Assembly (NCBI GenBank): GCA_018000995.1
Contig: JAGNIU010000008.1
Span: forward strand, 1 to 64,000
DNA: 64,000 nt
Source: Bacteroidia bacterium
Lineage (GTDB): Bacteria; Bacteroidota; Bacteroidia; B-17B0; Aurantibacillaceae
Direction: 5' to 3'
Below, piece by piece: positions 30,575 through 39,129 of this stretch. Each line of letters starts with the position of its first letter. The first letter of the stretch is position 1. The translations under genes and the position numbers were made by a program. The notes under the pieces were generated by a model. That model searched no databases and was not told the origin of the DNA. It saw only the letters and a program-made list of their open reading frames with translations.

Positions 30575-31717
30575 ATGCAAGGCATCTATCTTCATATTCC
30601 TTTTTGCCGCAAAGCTTGCGTGTACTGTGATTTTCATTTTTCTACACAACTAAAAACAAAAGGGATTTTGGTAGATGCGCTTTGTAAAGAAATTGAATTG
30701 CAAAAAGACTTTTTGAAAGAGAACCCGCCTGCGGAACGGGCAGGAAAAATCGACAGTATTTATTTTGGCGGAGGAACACCGAGTGTATTAGAGAAAAATG
30801 AATTAGAGAAAATTTTTAAAACCCTCGCCAAACATTTTACCTGGGATAAAAATGCTGAGATTACTTTAGAATGTAATCCGGATGATTTAAGTAAAGAGAA
30901 ATTATTGGAGTTGAAAGAACTTGGCATCAATCGTTTGAGTATTGGCTTGCAAAGTTTTAATGACGAAGAATTACAATGGATGAACCGTTTACACACCGCT
31001 GCCGAAAGTGAAGCGAGTGTAAAATTGGCACAAGAAATTGGTTTTAATAATATCAGCATCGATTTAATTTACGGTTCCAAATTTCAAACGGTTGAAAGTT
31101 GGAAAAAAACTTTAGAGAAAGCTTTGGGTTTAGGCGTGCAACATATTTCTTCTTACAATTTAACGGTTGAAGAAAAAACAGAGTTAGGTCATGCCGTTAA
31201 AAAAGGAAAAGAACTAATTGTTGATGACGAGAAAAGCGCTCAACAATTTATAGTGTTGATGGATACTTTGCACGATAATGGTTTTGAGCATTACGAAATT
31301 TCCAACTTTGCTAAAAAAGGTTTTGAAGCAGTTCATAATACCAATTACTGGAAAGGCGCAAAATATTTAGGACTTGGTCCTTCGGCCCATTCGTTTAATG
31401 GTTCGGCGCGACAATGGAATATTTCGAATAATGCGGTTTATGTAAATGCAATAAATAGTGGTGCTGAATTTTTTGAAACCGAAACATTAAGTAAACTGAA
31501 TCGCTACAACGAATATGTTTTAACGCGCCTCCGTACTAAATGGGGTTGTGACTTAAATTATATTAAAACAGAATTCGGAAATCAATTTGCAGAACACTTT
31601 AGCGAAAACAGCGCTGCTTTTATACCAAACGATTTACAAAAAACAGATTCTAATTATTCCCTTACCAAAATGGGAAAACTGATGGCTGATAAAATTGCTA
31701 TGGAGTTGTTTATGTGA
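30575..31717 (+). CDS. hemW: Radical SAM heme chaperone HemW
   Basis: HemW is a radical-SAM relative of coproporphyrinogen dehydrogenase that binds heme and hands it to respiratory enzymes. The 380-residue protein opens with YLHIPFCRKACVYCDFHF, giving the C-x3-C-x2-C cluster (residues 10, 14, 17). IYFGGGTPSVL (SAM-binding) and a C-terminal HemN-like wing follow. The family's usual GGGTPS context is preceded here by an extra NPPAERAGK stretch (about 50-58), encoded by a GC-rich palindrome unlike the surrounding AT-rich DNA. True HemN enzymes have additional N-terminal residues, which favours HemW over HemN. Confidence 0.9.
   Translation: MQGIYLHIPFCRKACVYCDFHFSTQLKTKGILVDALCKEIELQKDFLKENPPAERAGKIDSIYFGGGTPSVLEKNELEKIFKTLAKHFTWDKNAEITLECNPDDLSKEKLLELKELGINRLSIGLQSFNDEELQWMNRLHTAAESEASVKLAQEIGFNNISIDLIYGSKFQTVESWKKTLEKALGLGVQHISSYNLTVEEKTELGHAVKKGKELIVDDEKSAQQFIVLMDTLHDNGFEHYEISNFAKKGFEAVHNTNYWKGAKYLGLGPSAHSFNGSARQWNISNNAVYVNAINSGAEFFETETLSKLNRYNEYVLTRLRTKWGCDLNYIKTEFGNQFAEHFSENSAAFIPNDLQKTDSNYSLTKMGKLMADKIAMELFM
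30724..30744 (+). repeat. GC-rich palindromic insert inside hemW
   Basis: CCTGC (30728-30732) and GCAGG (30740-30744) form an inverted repeat with an outer CCC/GGG-rich edge. It encodes PPAERAG in frame. Base composition is far richer in GC than the gene around it. Confidence 0.55.
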
Positions 31718-31718
31718 T

Positions 31719-33032
31719 TTAATTCTTCTTTCTAAAAGAAAGCACAATTGGTACACCCGAAAAATCCCATTGCGCACGTAATTTGTTTTCTAAAAAACGT
31801 TTGTAAGATTCGTTGATGTACTGAGGAAGGTTGCAAAATAAAATAAATGTAGGCTGCCCTTTTAATTGCATTACGTATTTTACTTTCACGTATTTTCCTT
31901 TAATAGCGGGTGGACCGTAATTCTCAATTAAAGGCAAAAAGAATTCGTTTAATTTACTGGTAGCAATGTGGCGAGTACGATTTGCGTAAACTTGTAAAGC
32001 TGTTTCTACAACTTTCAATAAACGTTGCTTTTCTAATACTGAAATAAATAAAATAGGCACATCATTAAACGGTGCTATCTTTTCGCGTATTTTTTCTTCG
32101 TATTCTTTTGTACTCGAAGCAGTTTTATTTTCGTACAAATCCCATTTATTTACAAGAATCATACAACCTTTATGACTTCTTTCAATCAAGCCAATAATTG
32201 ATAAATCCTGCGCCTCTAAACCAGCAGTCGCATCAATCATCAACATACACACATCACTGTGCTCAATTGCATTAATACTGCGCATTACACTATAAAACTC
32301 AAGGTCTTCATGCACCTTAGATTTTTTTCGCATTCCTGCAGTATCAATTAACCAAAAATCGTGACCGTATTTTGTATAGCGTGTATCAATAGTATCGCGG
32401 GTGGTACCTGCAATATCTGTTACAATAGTTCTTTCTTCGCCTAATAATGCATTTGCTAAAGATGATTTTCCAACATTCGGTCTTCCTACAATTGCAATGC
32501 GGGGTAATACTTCAGGATTTAATGCGCCTTCATCAGGTGGTAATAATTTTACCAGCGCATCCATTAAATCACCTGTGCCACTTCCGCTGTTAGCAGATAC
32601 GGTATACACTTCGCCTAATCCTAATTGATAAAAATCCGCAGCATAAGCAGCGCGCTCGTGATTATCAACTTTGTTAGCTACAACTAAAACCTTTTTGTTC
32701 TTGCTTTTACGAACAAGATTAGCAACAACTTTATCAAATTCAGTTATGCCTTCTTCAACATCTACTACCAACATTAACACACTGCTTTCATCAATTGCAA
32801 TTTGTACTTGACGGCGAATTTCTGCTTCAAATACATCATCACTTCCGTGAATATATCCACCGGTATCAATTAAAGAAAACTCTACCCCATTCCATTCTGC
32901 TTTACCATAATGTCTGTCGCGCGTAACACCTGCCACCTCATCAACAATAGCTTGACGGGTTTCGGTAATACGGTTAAAGAGGGTTGATTTCCCTACGTTT
33001 GGTCTTCCTACTATGGCAACAATGTTTGGCAT
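31719..33032 (-). CDS. der: Ribosome assembly GTPase Der (EngA)
   Basis: Der has two tandem GTPase domains and helps mature the 50S subunit. Here G1 loops appear twice: [13 protein letters not shown] (about 8-20) and [14 protein letters not shown] (about 183-196). Each has its DTGG/DTAG switch ([22 protein letters not shown]) and an NKVD/NKWD specificity motif. A KH-like C-terminal domain follows (about 355-437, ending [11 protein letters not shown]). Length 437 is normal. The TACTTTTG element ends 7 bp before the ATG. The gene is convergent with hemW, stops 1 bp apart. Confidence 0.96.
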   Translation of the reverse strand: MPNIVAIVGRPNVGKSTLFNRITETRQAIVDEVAGVTRDRHYGKAEWNGVEFSLIDTGGYIHGSDDVFEAEIRRQVQIAIDESSVLMLVVDVEEGITEFDKVVANLVRKSKNKKVLVVANKVDNHERAAYAADFYQLGLGEVYTVSANSGSGTGDLMDALVKLLPPDEGALNPEVLPRIAIVGRPNVGKSSLANALLGEERTIVTDIAGTTRDTIDTRYTKYGHDFWLIDTAGMRKKSKVHEDLEFYSVMRSINAIEHSDVCMLMIDATAGLEAQDLSIIGLIERSHKGCMILVNKWDLYENKTASSTKEYEEKIREKIAPFNDVPILFISVLEKQRLLKVVETALQVYANRTRHIATSKLNEFFLPLIENYGPPAIKGKYVKVKYVMQLKGQPTFILFCNLPQYINESYKRFLENKLRAQWDFSGVPIVLSFRKKN

Positions 33033-33039
33033 AACGGCG

Positions 33040-33047
33040 CAAAAGTA
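33040..33047 (-). promoter_or_regulatory. -7 element TACTTTTG upstream of der
   Basis: A minus-strand TAnnTTTG match ending 7 nt before the der ATG, implying a very short leader. Confidence 0.55.
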
Positions 33048-33083
33048 CTAATAATTTAAGGATTTACCCCCTAAAAAGGGATA

Positions 33084-35009
33084 TTAAAGGCGAATACCAA
33101 TGATACAAACATCATCTACCTGCTCTAAATCACCTTTCCATTCCTCAAATTTTTGATTCAAAATCTGTGATTGCTCTGCTAAAGGCAATGTGCTTATAGA
33201 TAAAAGTAATTCGTTAAGGGGTTGGTATTTAAACTTTTTACCCTTGGGCCCACCAAACTGATCGGCATAGCCATCGGTATATAAATATAAAGTATCGCCC
33301 GCTTTATAATCGATTGTATTCAGATTGAAATTTTCTTCATAAAAGCCTTGTCCAACCGGCATTTTATCGGAAGGTAACTGAATAATTTTTTGGTTGCTGA
33401 TTAAAATAGGAGAATTATTGGCCGCTGCATAAGTTATGGTTTTAGAATCCATGCGAAGTAAAATTCCATCCATGCCTTCTTGTCCGCCATCTTGTGAAAT
33501 ATTTTCGATTAATCGTTTTCGTACATAATCAAATACTTCGTTTGGATTCGAAATATTTTTTTCTTTAACAGCTTCGTTTAAAAAACCAATATTCAACAAA
33601 CTCATAAACGCACCGGGAACACCATGCCCTGTTGAATCGCAAATACCTAAATAAAAATTATTGCTTTTTACTTTTGCAGCCCAATAAAAATCGCCACTCA
33701 CAATATCTTTAGGTTTAAACAACACGAAATGCTCCGGCAAATTTTCTTTCAAAAAATCGCGTTGTGCTAATAATGTGGTTTGAATGCGATTGGCATAATG
33801 AATACTATCCGTAATTTCTTTTTGTTTCTCTTCTACTAATTTTTTCTGTTTTTCAATTACATTTTTTTGACGCTGCGTTAAAGCAAAACGTTTATATAAT
33901 AAAACCGAAAAGGTCAATACAATAAACAAAATAATTAATACCATATACATGTAAATGCGTTGTCTCGCTTTATCCGCATCAATAACAATTGCTTTTTGCT
34001 TTTCTTCCTGCTCAAAATTAAACTGCATTTCGCGAATCAATAACTCTCGCTTAACATCTTCACTGGTTAATGAATCACGAACAGAAACAAATTCTTTATA
34101 AAACGAAAGGGCCTCGTTAGGTCTTTTGATTTTTTCATACAATTTACTTAAGCCTTCACTCGTTTCTTTTACACCTTCTCTGTCATCTAAACGTTTTGAA
34201 ATACCATAGGCAGTCCAAAAACTTTTTTCGGCCTCTACATACTTTCCTAATTCAAATTGTACAAAACCAATATTTCCTAACGACATAGAAATACCAATAC
34301 TATCGGGAATTTGTTCCCGTATTTCGAGTGACTTATAAAAAAAGTAAAGTGCTTTTTCATAATTACCTTCCAGTTGATAAATGGTTCCTATATTATTATA
34401 AGCATTGGCTTTACATGCCAAATTATTTTCTTCAATACAAATTTGTAATGATTTTGCATAAAAAGCTGCCGCCTTTTCGTTTTCGCCAAGCTGACGATAA
34501 GCAAGTCCCATGTTATTGTATGAAGCCGATAAATCGCCGGTTATTTTTACTTTTTTAAAGAGGGCTAAATTTTCGTTGTAAAATACCAAAGCTTGTTTAG
34601 CATCACCTTGCTGCCAATAAATAACACCAATAATATTTAAAACAGTTGATACGCCTCCGTAATAACTTATTGTTTCAGCAGTTTCCTTCACTTTAAATAA
34701 ATACTCAATTGATTTTTTATAGTTTCCAATGTTAACCAAATTGGCATCTATCACATCTATAATTGATTCTATTCCTCTGTTAAATTTTTTCCCTTCAATC
34801 AAATCGAGTGTTTCATCTAATATGACATCCGCAATACTAAATTCCTTTCTTGATGTTGCCACCGAAAAGTTTCTGCATAATTTATTTATCCGAATGGTAT
34901 CATTTACCTCATCAGCAGTTTTTTCATAAACCGAATCGGGTAAAAAAGTTTGTGCATTCAAAAACTGAAACGCAAAAACCAAAACTGATATTTGGAAAAA
35001 ATTTCTAAT
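33084..35009 (-). CDS. TPR-containing membrane SpoIIE-type phosphatase, apparent ATT start
   Basis: The protein has an exported TPR domain (about 40-320, repeats such as ASYNNMGLAYRQLGENEKAAAFYAKSL), one transmembrane helix (about 355-375, IYMYMVLIILFIVLTFSVLLY), a coiled coil and a cytoplasmic SpoIIE phosphatase at about 425-641. The phosphatase shares wording with the gene at 12-1172: KPKDIVSGDFYW, CDSTGHGVPGAFMS, YTDGYADQFGG. It probably senses something in the periplasm and dephosphorylates a regulator. The conventional start (TTG 34982) would leave a signal peptide without basic residues. Extending the frame to ATT 35009 gives an N-terminus IRNFFQISVLVFAFQFLNAQ, an ideal signal peptide; no ATG/GTG exists there. 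I chose 35009 on that basis. It is 51 bp downstream of hgmA. Confidence 0.8.
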   Translation of the reverse strand: MRNFFQISVLVFAFQFLNAQTFLPDSVYEKTADEVNDTIRINKLCRNFSVATSRKEFSIADVILDETLDLIEGKKFNRGIESIIDVIDANLVNIGNYKKSIEYLFKVKETAETISYYGGVSTVLNIIGVIYWQQGDAKQALVFYNENLALFKKVKITGDLSASYNNMGLAYRQLGENEKAAAFYAKSLQICIEENNLACKANAYNNIGTIYQLEGNYEKALYFFYKSLEIREQIPDSIGISMSLGNIGFVQFELGKYVEAEKSFWTAYGISKRLDDREGVKETSEGLSKLYEKIKRPNEALSFYKEFVSVRDSLTSEDVKRELLIREMQFNFEQEEKQKAIVIDADKARQRIYMYMVLIILFIVLTFSVLLYKRFALTQRQKNVIEKQKKLVEEKQKEITDSIHYANRIQTTLLAQRDFLKENLPEHFVLFKPKDIVSGDFYWAAKVKSNNFYLGICDSTGHGVPGAFMSLLNIGFLNEAVKEKNISNPNEVFDYVRKRLIENISQDGGQEGMDGILLRMDSKTITYAAANNSPILISNQKIIQLPSDKMPVGQGFYEENFNLNTIDYKAGDTLYLYTDGYADQFGGPKGKKFKYQPLNELLLSISTLPLAEQSQILNQKFEEWKGDLEQVDDVCIIGIRL

Positions 35010-35060
35010 TGTAAGGTTTTGATTAAAATTAAAAAGGTTGTATTGCTACAACCTACACTT

Positions 35061-36218
35061 TTATTCTACCCAGCTTTTGTAATATTTACCGTCATCAATA
35101 CCAAGGGCATCTTCGGTAACCATTAACGGTCGGAAAGTATCAACCATCACTGCTAATTCCTGAGTTTCTTTTTGTCCAATACTACGTTCCATAGCTCCGG
35201 GCGCAGGTCCGTGCGGAATTCCTTTAGGATGTAGAGTAATATGACCTTGTTCAATATTGTTACGGCTCATAAAATCACCATCCACATAATACAACACTTC
35301 ATCGCTATCAATATTACTATGATTATAAGGAGCAGGAATGGCTTTTGGATGATAATCGTATAAACGCGGACAAAACGAACACACAACAAATGCAGGCGTT
35401 TCAAAATGTTGATGTACAGGAGGCGGTTGATGTACGCGTCCTGTTATCGGTTCAAAATTATGTATTGAAATTCCCCAAGGAAAATTATATCCATCCCAAC
35501 CCACAACATCAAAAGGATGTGATGCATACAGTACTTCGTGCATCATGCCTTCCTTTTTTATTTTAATTAAGAAATCACCTTTTTGATCGTGTGTTTCTAA
35601 TTCGGTTGGTAATTTAAAATCGCGTTCGCAAAACGGAGAGTGTTCTAAATGTTGACCGCTTGCATTTTTATAACGCTTTGGTGTATATAGCGGATGAAAA
35701 CTTTCTACAAAGAAAATACGGTTATCAGCTGTTTCAAATTCCATTTGGTAAATCATGCCGCGCGGAATAATTAAATAATCGCCATACTCGAATGGAATGT
35801 TTCCCATAAACGTACGCAACACGCCCTTGCCTTTGTGGATGAATAACATTTCGTCGGCATCAGCATTTTTGTAGAAGTATGTTTTCATACTTTGTTTTGG
35901 TGCTGCTAAACCAATATGGCAATCGTTATTTAATAAAACAACTTTGCGGCTATCTAAAAAATCATCGGCAGATTTAATATCAAAACCTTTTAATAAAAGC
36001 GCTTTAATGTTTTTATCGACTGCAACTTTAGGGGCTACAGAATAGCTTTTTAAAATTTCTTTTACTTGAGTTGGACGATGAACATGATACAGTAGAGAAG
36101 AAAATCCATTGAAGCCTTCAGTACCGAATAATTGTTCGTAATAATGTTTTCCTTGGGGCGACTGAAAAACAGTGTGCCTTTTTTGTGGAAAATTACCTAG
36201 TTTATGATAAATGGGCAT
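35061..36218 (-). CDS. hgmA: Homogentisate 1,2-dioxygenase
   Basis: This non-haem iron enzyme opens the aromatic ring of homogentisate in tyrosine/phenylalanine breakdown. The 385-residue protein matches the bacterial HGO family: YHKLGNFPQKRHTVF at the start, GKGVLRTFMGNIPFEYGDYLIIPRG in the first cupin, and the metal-region segments PPPVHQHFETPAFVVCSFCPR, SDEVLYYVDGDF and LHPKGIPHGPAPGAMERS. It precedes the TPR phosphatase and follows a small lipoprotein gene by 1 bp on the same strand. No other tyrosine-catabolism gene is nearby, so the pathway must be scattered. Confidence 0.94.
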   Translation of the reverse strand: MPIYHKLGNFPQKRHTVFQSPQGKHYYEQLFGTEGFNGFSSLLYHVHRPTQVKEILKSYSVAPKVAVDKNIKALLLKGFDIKSADDFLDSRKVVLLNNDCHIGLAAPKQSMKTYFYKNADADEMLFIHKGKGVLRTFMGNIPFEYGDYLIIPRGMIYQMEFETADNRIFFVESFHPLYTPKRYKNASGQHLEHSPFCERDFKLPTELETHDQKGDFLIKIKKEGMMHEVLYASHPFDVVGWDGYNFPWGISIHNFEPITGRVHQPPPVHQHFETPAFVVCSFCPRLYDYHPKAIPAPYNHSNIDSDEVLYYVDGDFMSRNNIEQGHITLHPKGIPHGPAPGAMERSIGQKETQELAVMVDTFRPLMVTEDALGIDDGKYYKSWVE

Positions 36219-36219
36219 G

Positions 36220-36759
36220 TTATTGTGTTATGGCCTTAACATGAATGTTATGCGTAACTGTAATGGTTGATGCGGGATTACTCGCTTTTGGATCTATTTT
36301 TACAGTATAATAGACACTATTCTCAACGAAACGATTTTTTATATTGTTATCGTTAATATTAAGCGCTGTTGTTGTAGCAGTTACAGGAATATTGTCATTG
36401 TATATAAATGCGGATTGAATTTCCGGTTGATTAATTGCATTCACATAAAATTTTATCCAACGAATGTATGATAAGTTAGACCCCGCCCCAATTGTAGGAG
36501 AAGTTACAGCAATATTAAAGCTGGTACATTTCATTTCACCAACAAGATCTGAATTAGTTCCGTTCTTACTCAATTGCTCTGCAATATTTGTTACAAAAGA
36601 AGGAGTTGTAAATGTAGTAGGTACATCCATGGTTAAAGATGGAACTGCAATTGTATAAGAATAAGGAATATCAAATTCAACATTTGTTTTCTTTTTAGCA
36701 CAACCAAAATAAAGTGTAGCTACTAAAATAATCAGGGTAGGAATAAAAAGTTTTTTCAT
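36220..36759 (-). CDS. Hypothetical lipoprotein
   Basis: This 179-residue protein begins with a lipoprotein signal (TLYFGC, Cys20) and continues as a beta-rich Thr/Ser/Asn-rich chain (IPYSYTIAVPSLTMDVPTTF, SNLSYIRWIKFYVNAINQ). It ends with a short strand pair (ITVTHNIHVKAIT). I recognise no family. The pattern resembles small envelope lipoproteins of Bacteroidota with an immunoglobulin-like fold, which is a guess. It is 1 bp upstream of hgmA and probably co-transcribed, though a functional link is not evident. Confidence 0.7.
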   Translation of the reverse strand: MKKLFIPTLIILVATLYFGCAKKKTNVEFDIPYSYTIAVPSLTMDVPTTFTTPSFVTNIAEQLSKNGTNSDLVGEMKCTSFNIAVTSPTIGAGSNLSYIRWIKFYVNAINQPEIQSAFIYNDNIPVTATTTALNINDNNIKNRFVENSVYYTVKIDPKASNPASTITVTHNIHVKAITQ

Positions 36760-36783
36760 GCTTATCTTTTTTAAAATTCAACT

Positions 36784-36825
36784 AAAGGTTTACCCTTTAA
36801 TTAAGCCCTATAAAGATAAACCTTT
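36784..36825 (-). terminator. Hairpin at the 3' end of trhO
   Basis: AAAGGTTTA and TAAACCTTT form 9-bp perfect arms around a 24-nt loop with further AAAG/CTTT pairing. The right arm covers the last codons of trhO. The T tract on the minus strand is weak, so termination is plausible but not certain. Confidence 0.45.
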
Positions 36826-37869
36826 TTTTATAATTTCAGAAAGATTTGGGCGTAAACGGCTTTTATAAACCGATAGGCATTCCGGTCCGTTTTTAATACG
36901 GCCTTTTCTCAATTTGCGCTGTTCCTCAATGGGTAAGGCTGCAATTTCCATACATTTTGGAGTGCAGCAGCCTTGCATTTTTTCTTCGCATTCAGGACAT
37001 TGAATGAATAACAAATGGCAATCGTCGTTTTTGCAATTAACATGGCGGTCGCACGGTTTACCACATTGATGGCATTTAGATAAAATATCATCCGTAATGC
37101 GCTCGCCAATGCGTTCATCAAACACAAAATTTATACCCTTAAACTTACTTTCTAAATTCTGTTCTTTTACTTCCTGAGCATATTGAATAATCCCGCCGTG
37201 TAAATGATTTACATCTTTAAATCCTTTAAATTTAAAATAGGCGCTAGCTTTTTCACAACGGATGCCCCCGGTGCAATACATCACCACTTTTTTATCTTCC
37301 ATACCTTTTAAATGGTCTATTACTAATGGTAATTCCTCTCTAAAAGTATCTGCATCCGGACAAAATGCTCTATCAAAATGACCCACTTCGCTTTCATAAT
37401 GATTGCGCATATCAATTACAATTGTGTTTGGGTCTTCAATGGCCGCATTAAATTCTTTGGCGTTTAAATATGTTCCTGTATTAGAGGCGTCAAAATTTTT
37501 ATCATTAATACCATCGGCAACAATATGTGTTTTTACTTTTATAATTAATTTATAGAATGATTTTCCATTGCCATCCACCGCCATCTTAAAGGGAACATCT
37601 TTAAAATACGGATTCGCATAAAGCTGTTTTACAAATTCATCCCAATTGTGTTCGGGCACATTCATTTGTGCATTAATGCCTTCCTGCGCCACATAAATTC
37701 GTCCGAAACAATTTAAATCGTTTAAGGATTTATAAAGTTCGTCGCGCGTTTGTTGAGGATCCTGAATGTTTACATAACGGTAAAACGATAATGTTTTACG
37801 ATGGAAGGTTTCTTCCTTAAGACGTTTTTTGAGCTCGTCTTTTCCTATTCGGTTAATTAATTGTGCCAT
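36808..37869 (-). CDS. trhO: tRNA uridine(34) hydroxylase, rhodanese family
   Basis: TrhO (YceA) hydroxylates U34 of certain tRNAs using O2, the first step to 5-carboxymethoxyuridine-type bases. This 353-residue protein has an N-terminal acylphosphatase-like domain (FGRIYVAQEGINAQMNVPEHNWDEF) and a rhodanese domain with VIDMRNHYESEVGHFDRA and the active Cys in MYCTGGIRCEKASAYFKFKGF. The C-terminal Cys cluster (CHQCGKPCDRHVNC, CPECEEKMQGCCTPKC) is a likely metal site. Length and order match the family. It reads away from the SDR dehydrogenase gene across a 174-bp gap. Confidence 0.93.
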   Translation of the reverse strand: MAQLINRIGKDELKKRLKEETFHRKTLSFYRYVNIQDPQQTRDELYKSLNDLNCFGRIYVAQEGINAQMNVPEHNWDEFVKQLYANPYFKDVPFKMAVDGNGKSFYKLIIKVKTHIVADGINDKNFDASNTGTYLNAKEFNAAIEDPNTIVIDMRNHYESEVGHFDRAFCPDADTFREELPLVIDHLKGMEDKKVVMYCTGGIRCEKASAYFKFKGFKDVNHLHGGIIQYAQEVKEQNLESKFKGINFVFDERIGERITDDILSKCHQCGKPCDRHVNCKNDDCHLLFIQCPECEEKMQGCCTPKCMEIAALPIEEQRKLRKGRIKNGPECLSVYKSRLRPNLSEIIKKGLSL

Positions 37870-37928
37870 TTTTTAATAGGTATAAATGCAAGTTATACTA
37901 TTATTAATTGTTGAGTTTTAGAGTTGTA

Positions 37929-37965
37929 GAATTTTAGAAGGGTAATTAGCTTAATTCTAAAATTC
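37929..37965. repeat. 11-bp inverted repeat GAATTTTAGAA in the trhO/SDR gap
   Basis: The arms are 37929-37939 and 37955-37965, perfectly complementary, with a 15-nt loop. A related AATTCAAAAATTC stretch follows. It sits between divergent genes and may be regulatory or a degenerate repeat. Confidence 0.6.
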
Positions 37966-37993
37966 AAAAATTCTGCAAATCAAAAATTATGTT

Positions 37994-38001
37994 TACGTTT
38001 G
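37994..38001 (+). promoter_or_regulatory. -7 element TACGTTTG for the SDR gene
   Basis: A TAnnTTTG match 42 nt before the ATG at 38044; it abuts the mirror-image element for trhO. Confidence 0.5.
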
Positions 38002-38009
38002 CAAAGGTA
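38002..38009 (-). promoter_or_regulatory. -7 element TACCTTTG for trhO
   Basis: The minus-strand element directly abuts the plus-strand one, making a 16-bp near-perfect palindrome that reads TACSTTTG both ways. Confidence 0.5.
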
Positions 38010-38043
38010 CGTTAATTCCCTTATACATAAACTGATTAACATC

Positions 38044-39000
38044 ATGGCTACTACAGACAATAAAATATTAATTATAGGTGCGGGCGGACAAATTGGAATT
38101 GAGTTAGCTACTGAATTAAGCAAACTTTATTCGGCTGAAAATGTAATTGTTGCTGATTTAAAACCCATTCCTGCTTTACCACAAAATCCATTCGAAAATC
38201 TCGATATTTTAGATAAAAATGCTTTGTTTGATATCGTTAAAAAGCATCAAATAAAACAAGTGTATTTGTTAGCAGCATTATTATCTGCCACAGGCGAACA
38301 AAATCCTTCTTTTGCATGGAAGTTGAACATGGAAGGCTTGTTTCACGTATTAGATTTAGCAAAAGAAAAACACATTAATAAAGTATACTGGCCAAGTTCA
38401 ATCGCTGTTTTTGGTCCAACTACCCCACGTATTAATACACCTCAGCAAACCGTTATGGAGCCTTCTACCGTTTATGGTATTAGTAAACAGGCCGGAGAAG
38501 GTTGGTGTAACTGGTATTTTAATAAACATGGCGTTGATGTGAGAAGTATTCGTTATCCCGGCTTAATTGGTTGGAAATCGGCACCGGGCGGAGGCACAAC
38601 AGATTACGCTGTACACATATTTTATGAGGCTCTGAAACACAAAAAATACGAGTGTTTTTTATCGGAAAATACAGCTTTACCAATGATGCACATGGAAGAT
38701 GCCATTAGAGCTACTTTAGAATTAATGCATGCTCCCGCCGAAAAAATTAAAACCCGTACCAGTTATAACTTATCCGGACTTAGTTTTACCCCTAAAGAAA
38801 TAGCGGATGAGATCAGGAAACATATTCCTGAGTTTGAAATTACATATAAGTCGGATTTCCGCCAGGCCATCGCAAATAGCTGGCCAGCAAGCATCGACGA
38901 CGCTACAGCCCGCGCCGAATGGGGCTGGAAGGAGTATTATAATCTTCCGCTTTTAGTGGATAACATGTTAAAAAACTTAACACGTATAGTAACCAAATAA
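38044..39000 (+). CDS. NAD-dependent epimerase/dehydratase, SDR-type L-threonine dehydrogenase-like
   Basis: This 318-residue Rossmann-fold enzyme has the NAD motif ILIIGAGGQIGIELA (about 8-22), the SDR catalytic pair in STVYGISKQAGEGW (Y-x3-K), and PSSIAVFGPTTPR. The shape of the C-terminal half (TSYNLSGLSFTPKEIADEIRKH, SWPASIDDATARAEWGWKEYYNL) matches the short-chain L-threonine 3-dehydrogenase group common in Bacteroidota, which oxidises threonine to 2-amino-3-ketobutyrate. A UDP-sugar epimerase is the alternative but lacks support. The ATG at 38044 is chosen over a TTG at 37999, which lies inside the promoter. Confidence 0.85.
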   Translation: MATTDNKILIIGAGGQIGIELATELSKLYSAENVIVADLKPIPALPQNPFENLDILDKNALFDIVKKHQIKQVYLLAALLSATGEQNPSFAWKLNMEGLFHVLDLAKEKHINKVYWPSSIAVFGPTTPRINTPQQTVMEPSTVYGISKQAGEGWCNWYFNKHGVDVRSIRYPGLIGWKSAPGGGTTDYAVHIFYEALKHKKYECFLSENTALPMMHMEDAIRATLELMHAPAEKIKTRTSYNLSGLSFTPKEIADEIRKHIPEFEITYKSDFRQAIANSWPASIDDATARAEWGWKEYYNLPLLVDNMLKNLTRIVTK

Positions 39001-39113
39001 TGTAACTATATTTGTTATCAGTCCGTACAAGTAGGCATGCAGGATTATTAGTGGTTTATCTAACAAATACTACTATTAATCTAAAAGGCTGAGAAACGAA
39101 AAAGTTATTTTAC

Positions 39114-39121
39114 TATATTTG
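39114..39121 (+). promoter_or_regulatory. -7 element TATATTTG upstream of MORN gene 1
   Basis: It ends 8 nt before the ATG at 39130. Confidence 0.55.
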
Positions 39122-39129
39122 GTTATAGA

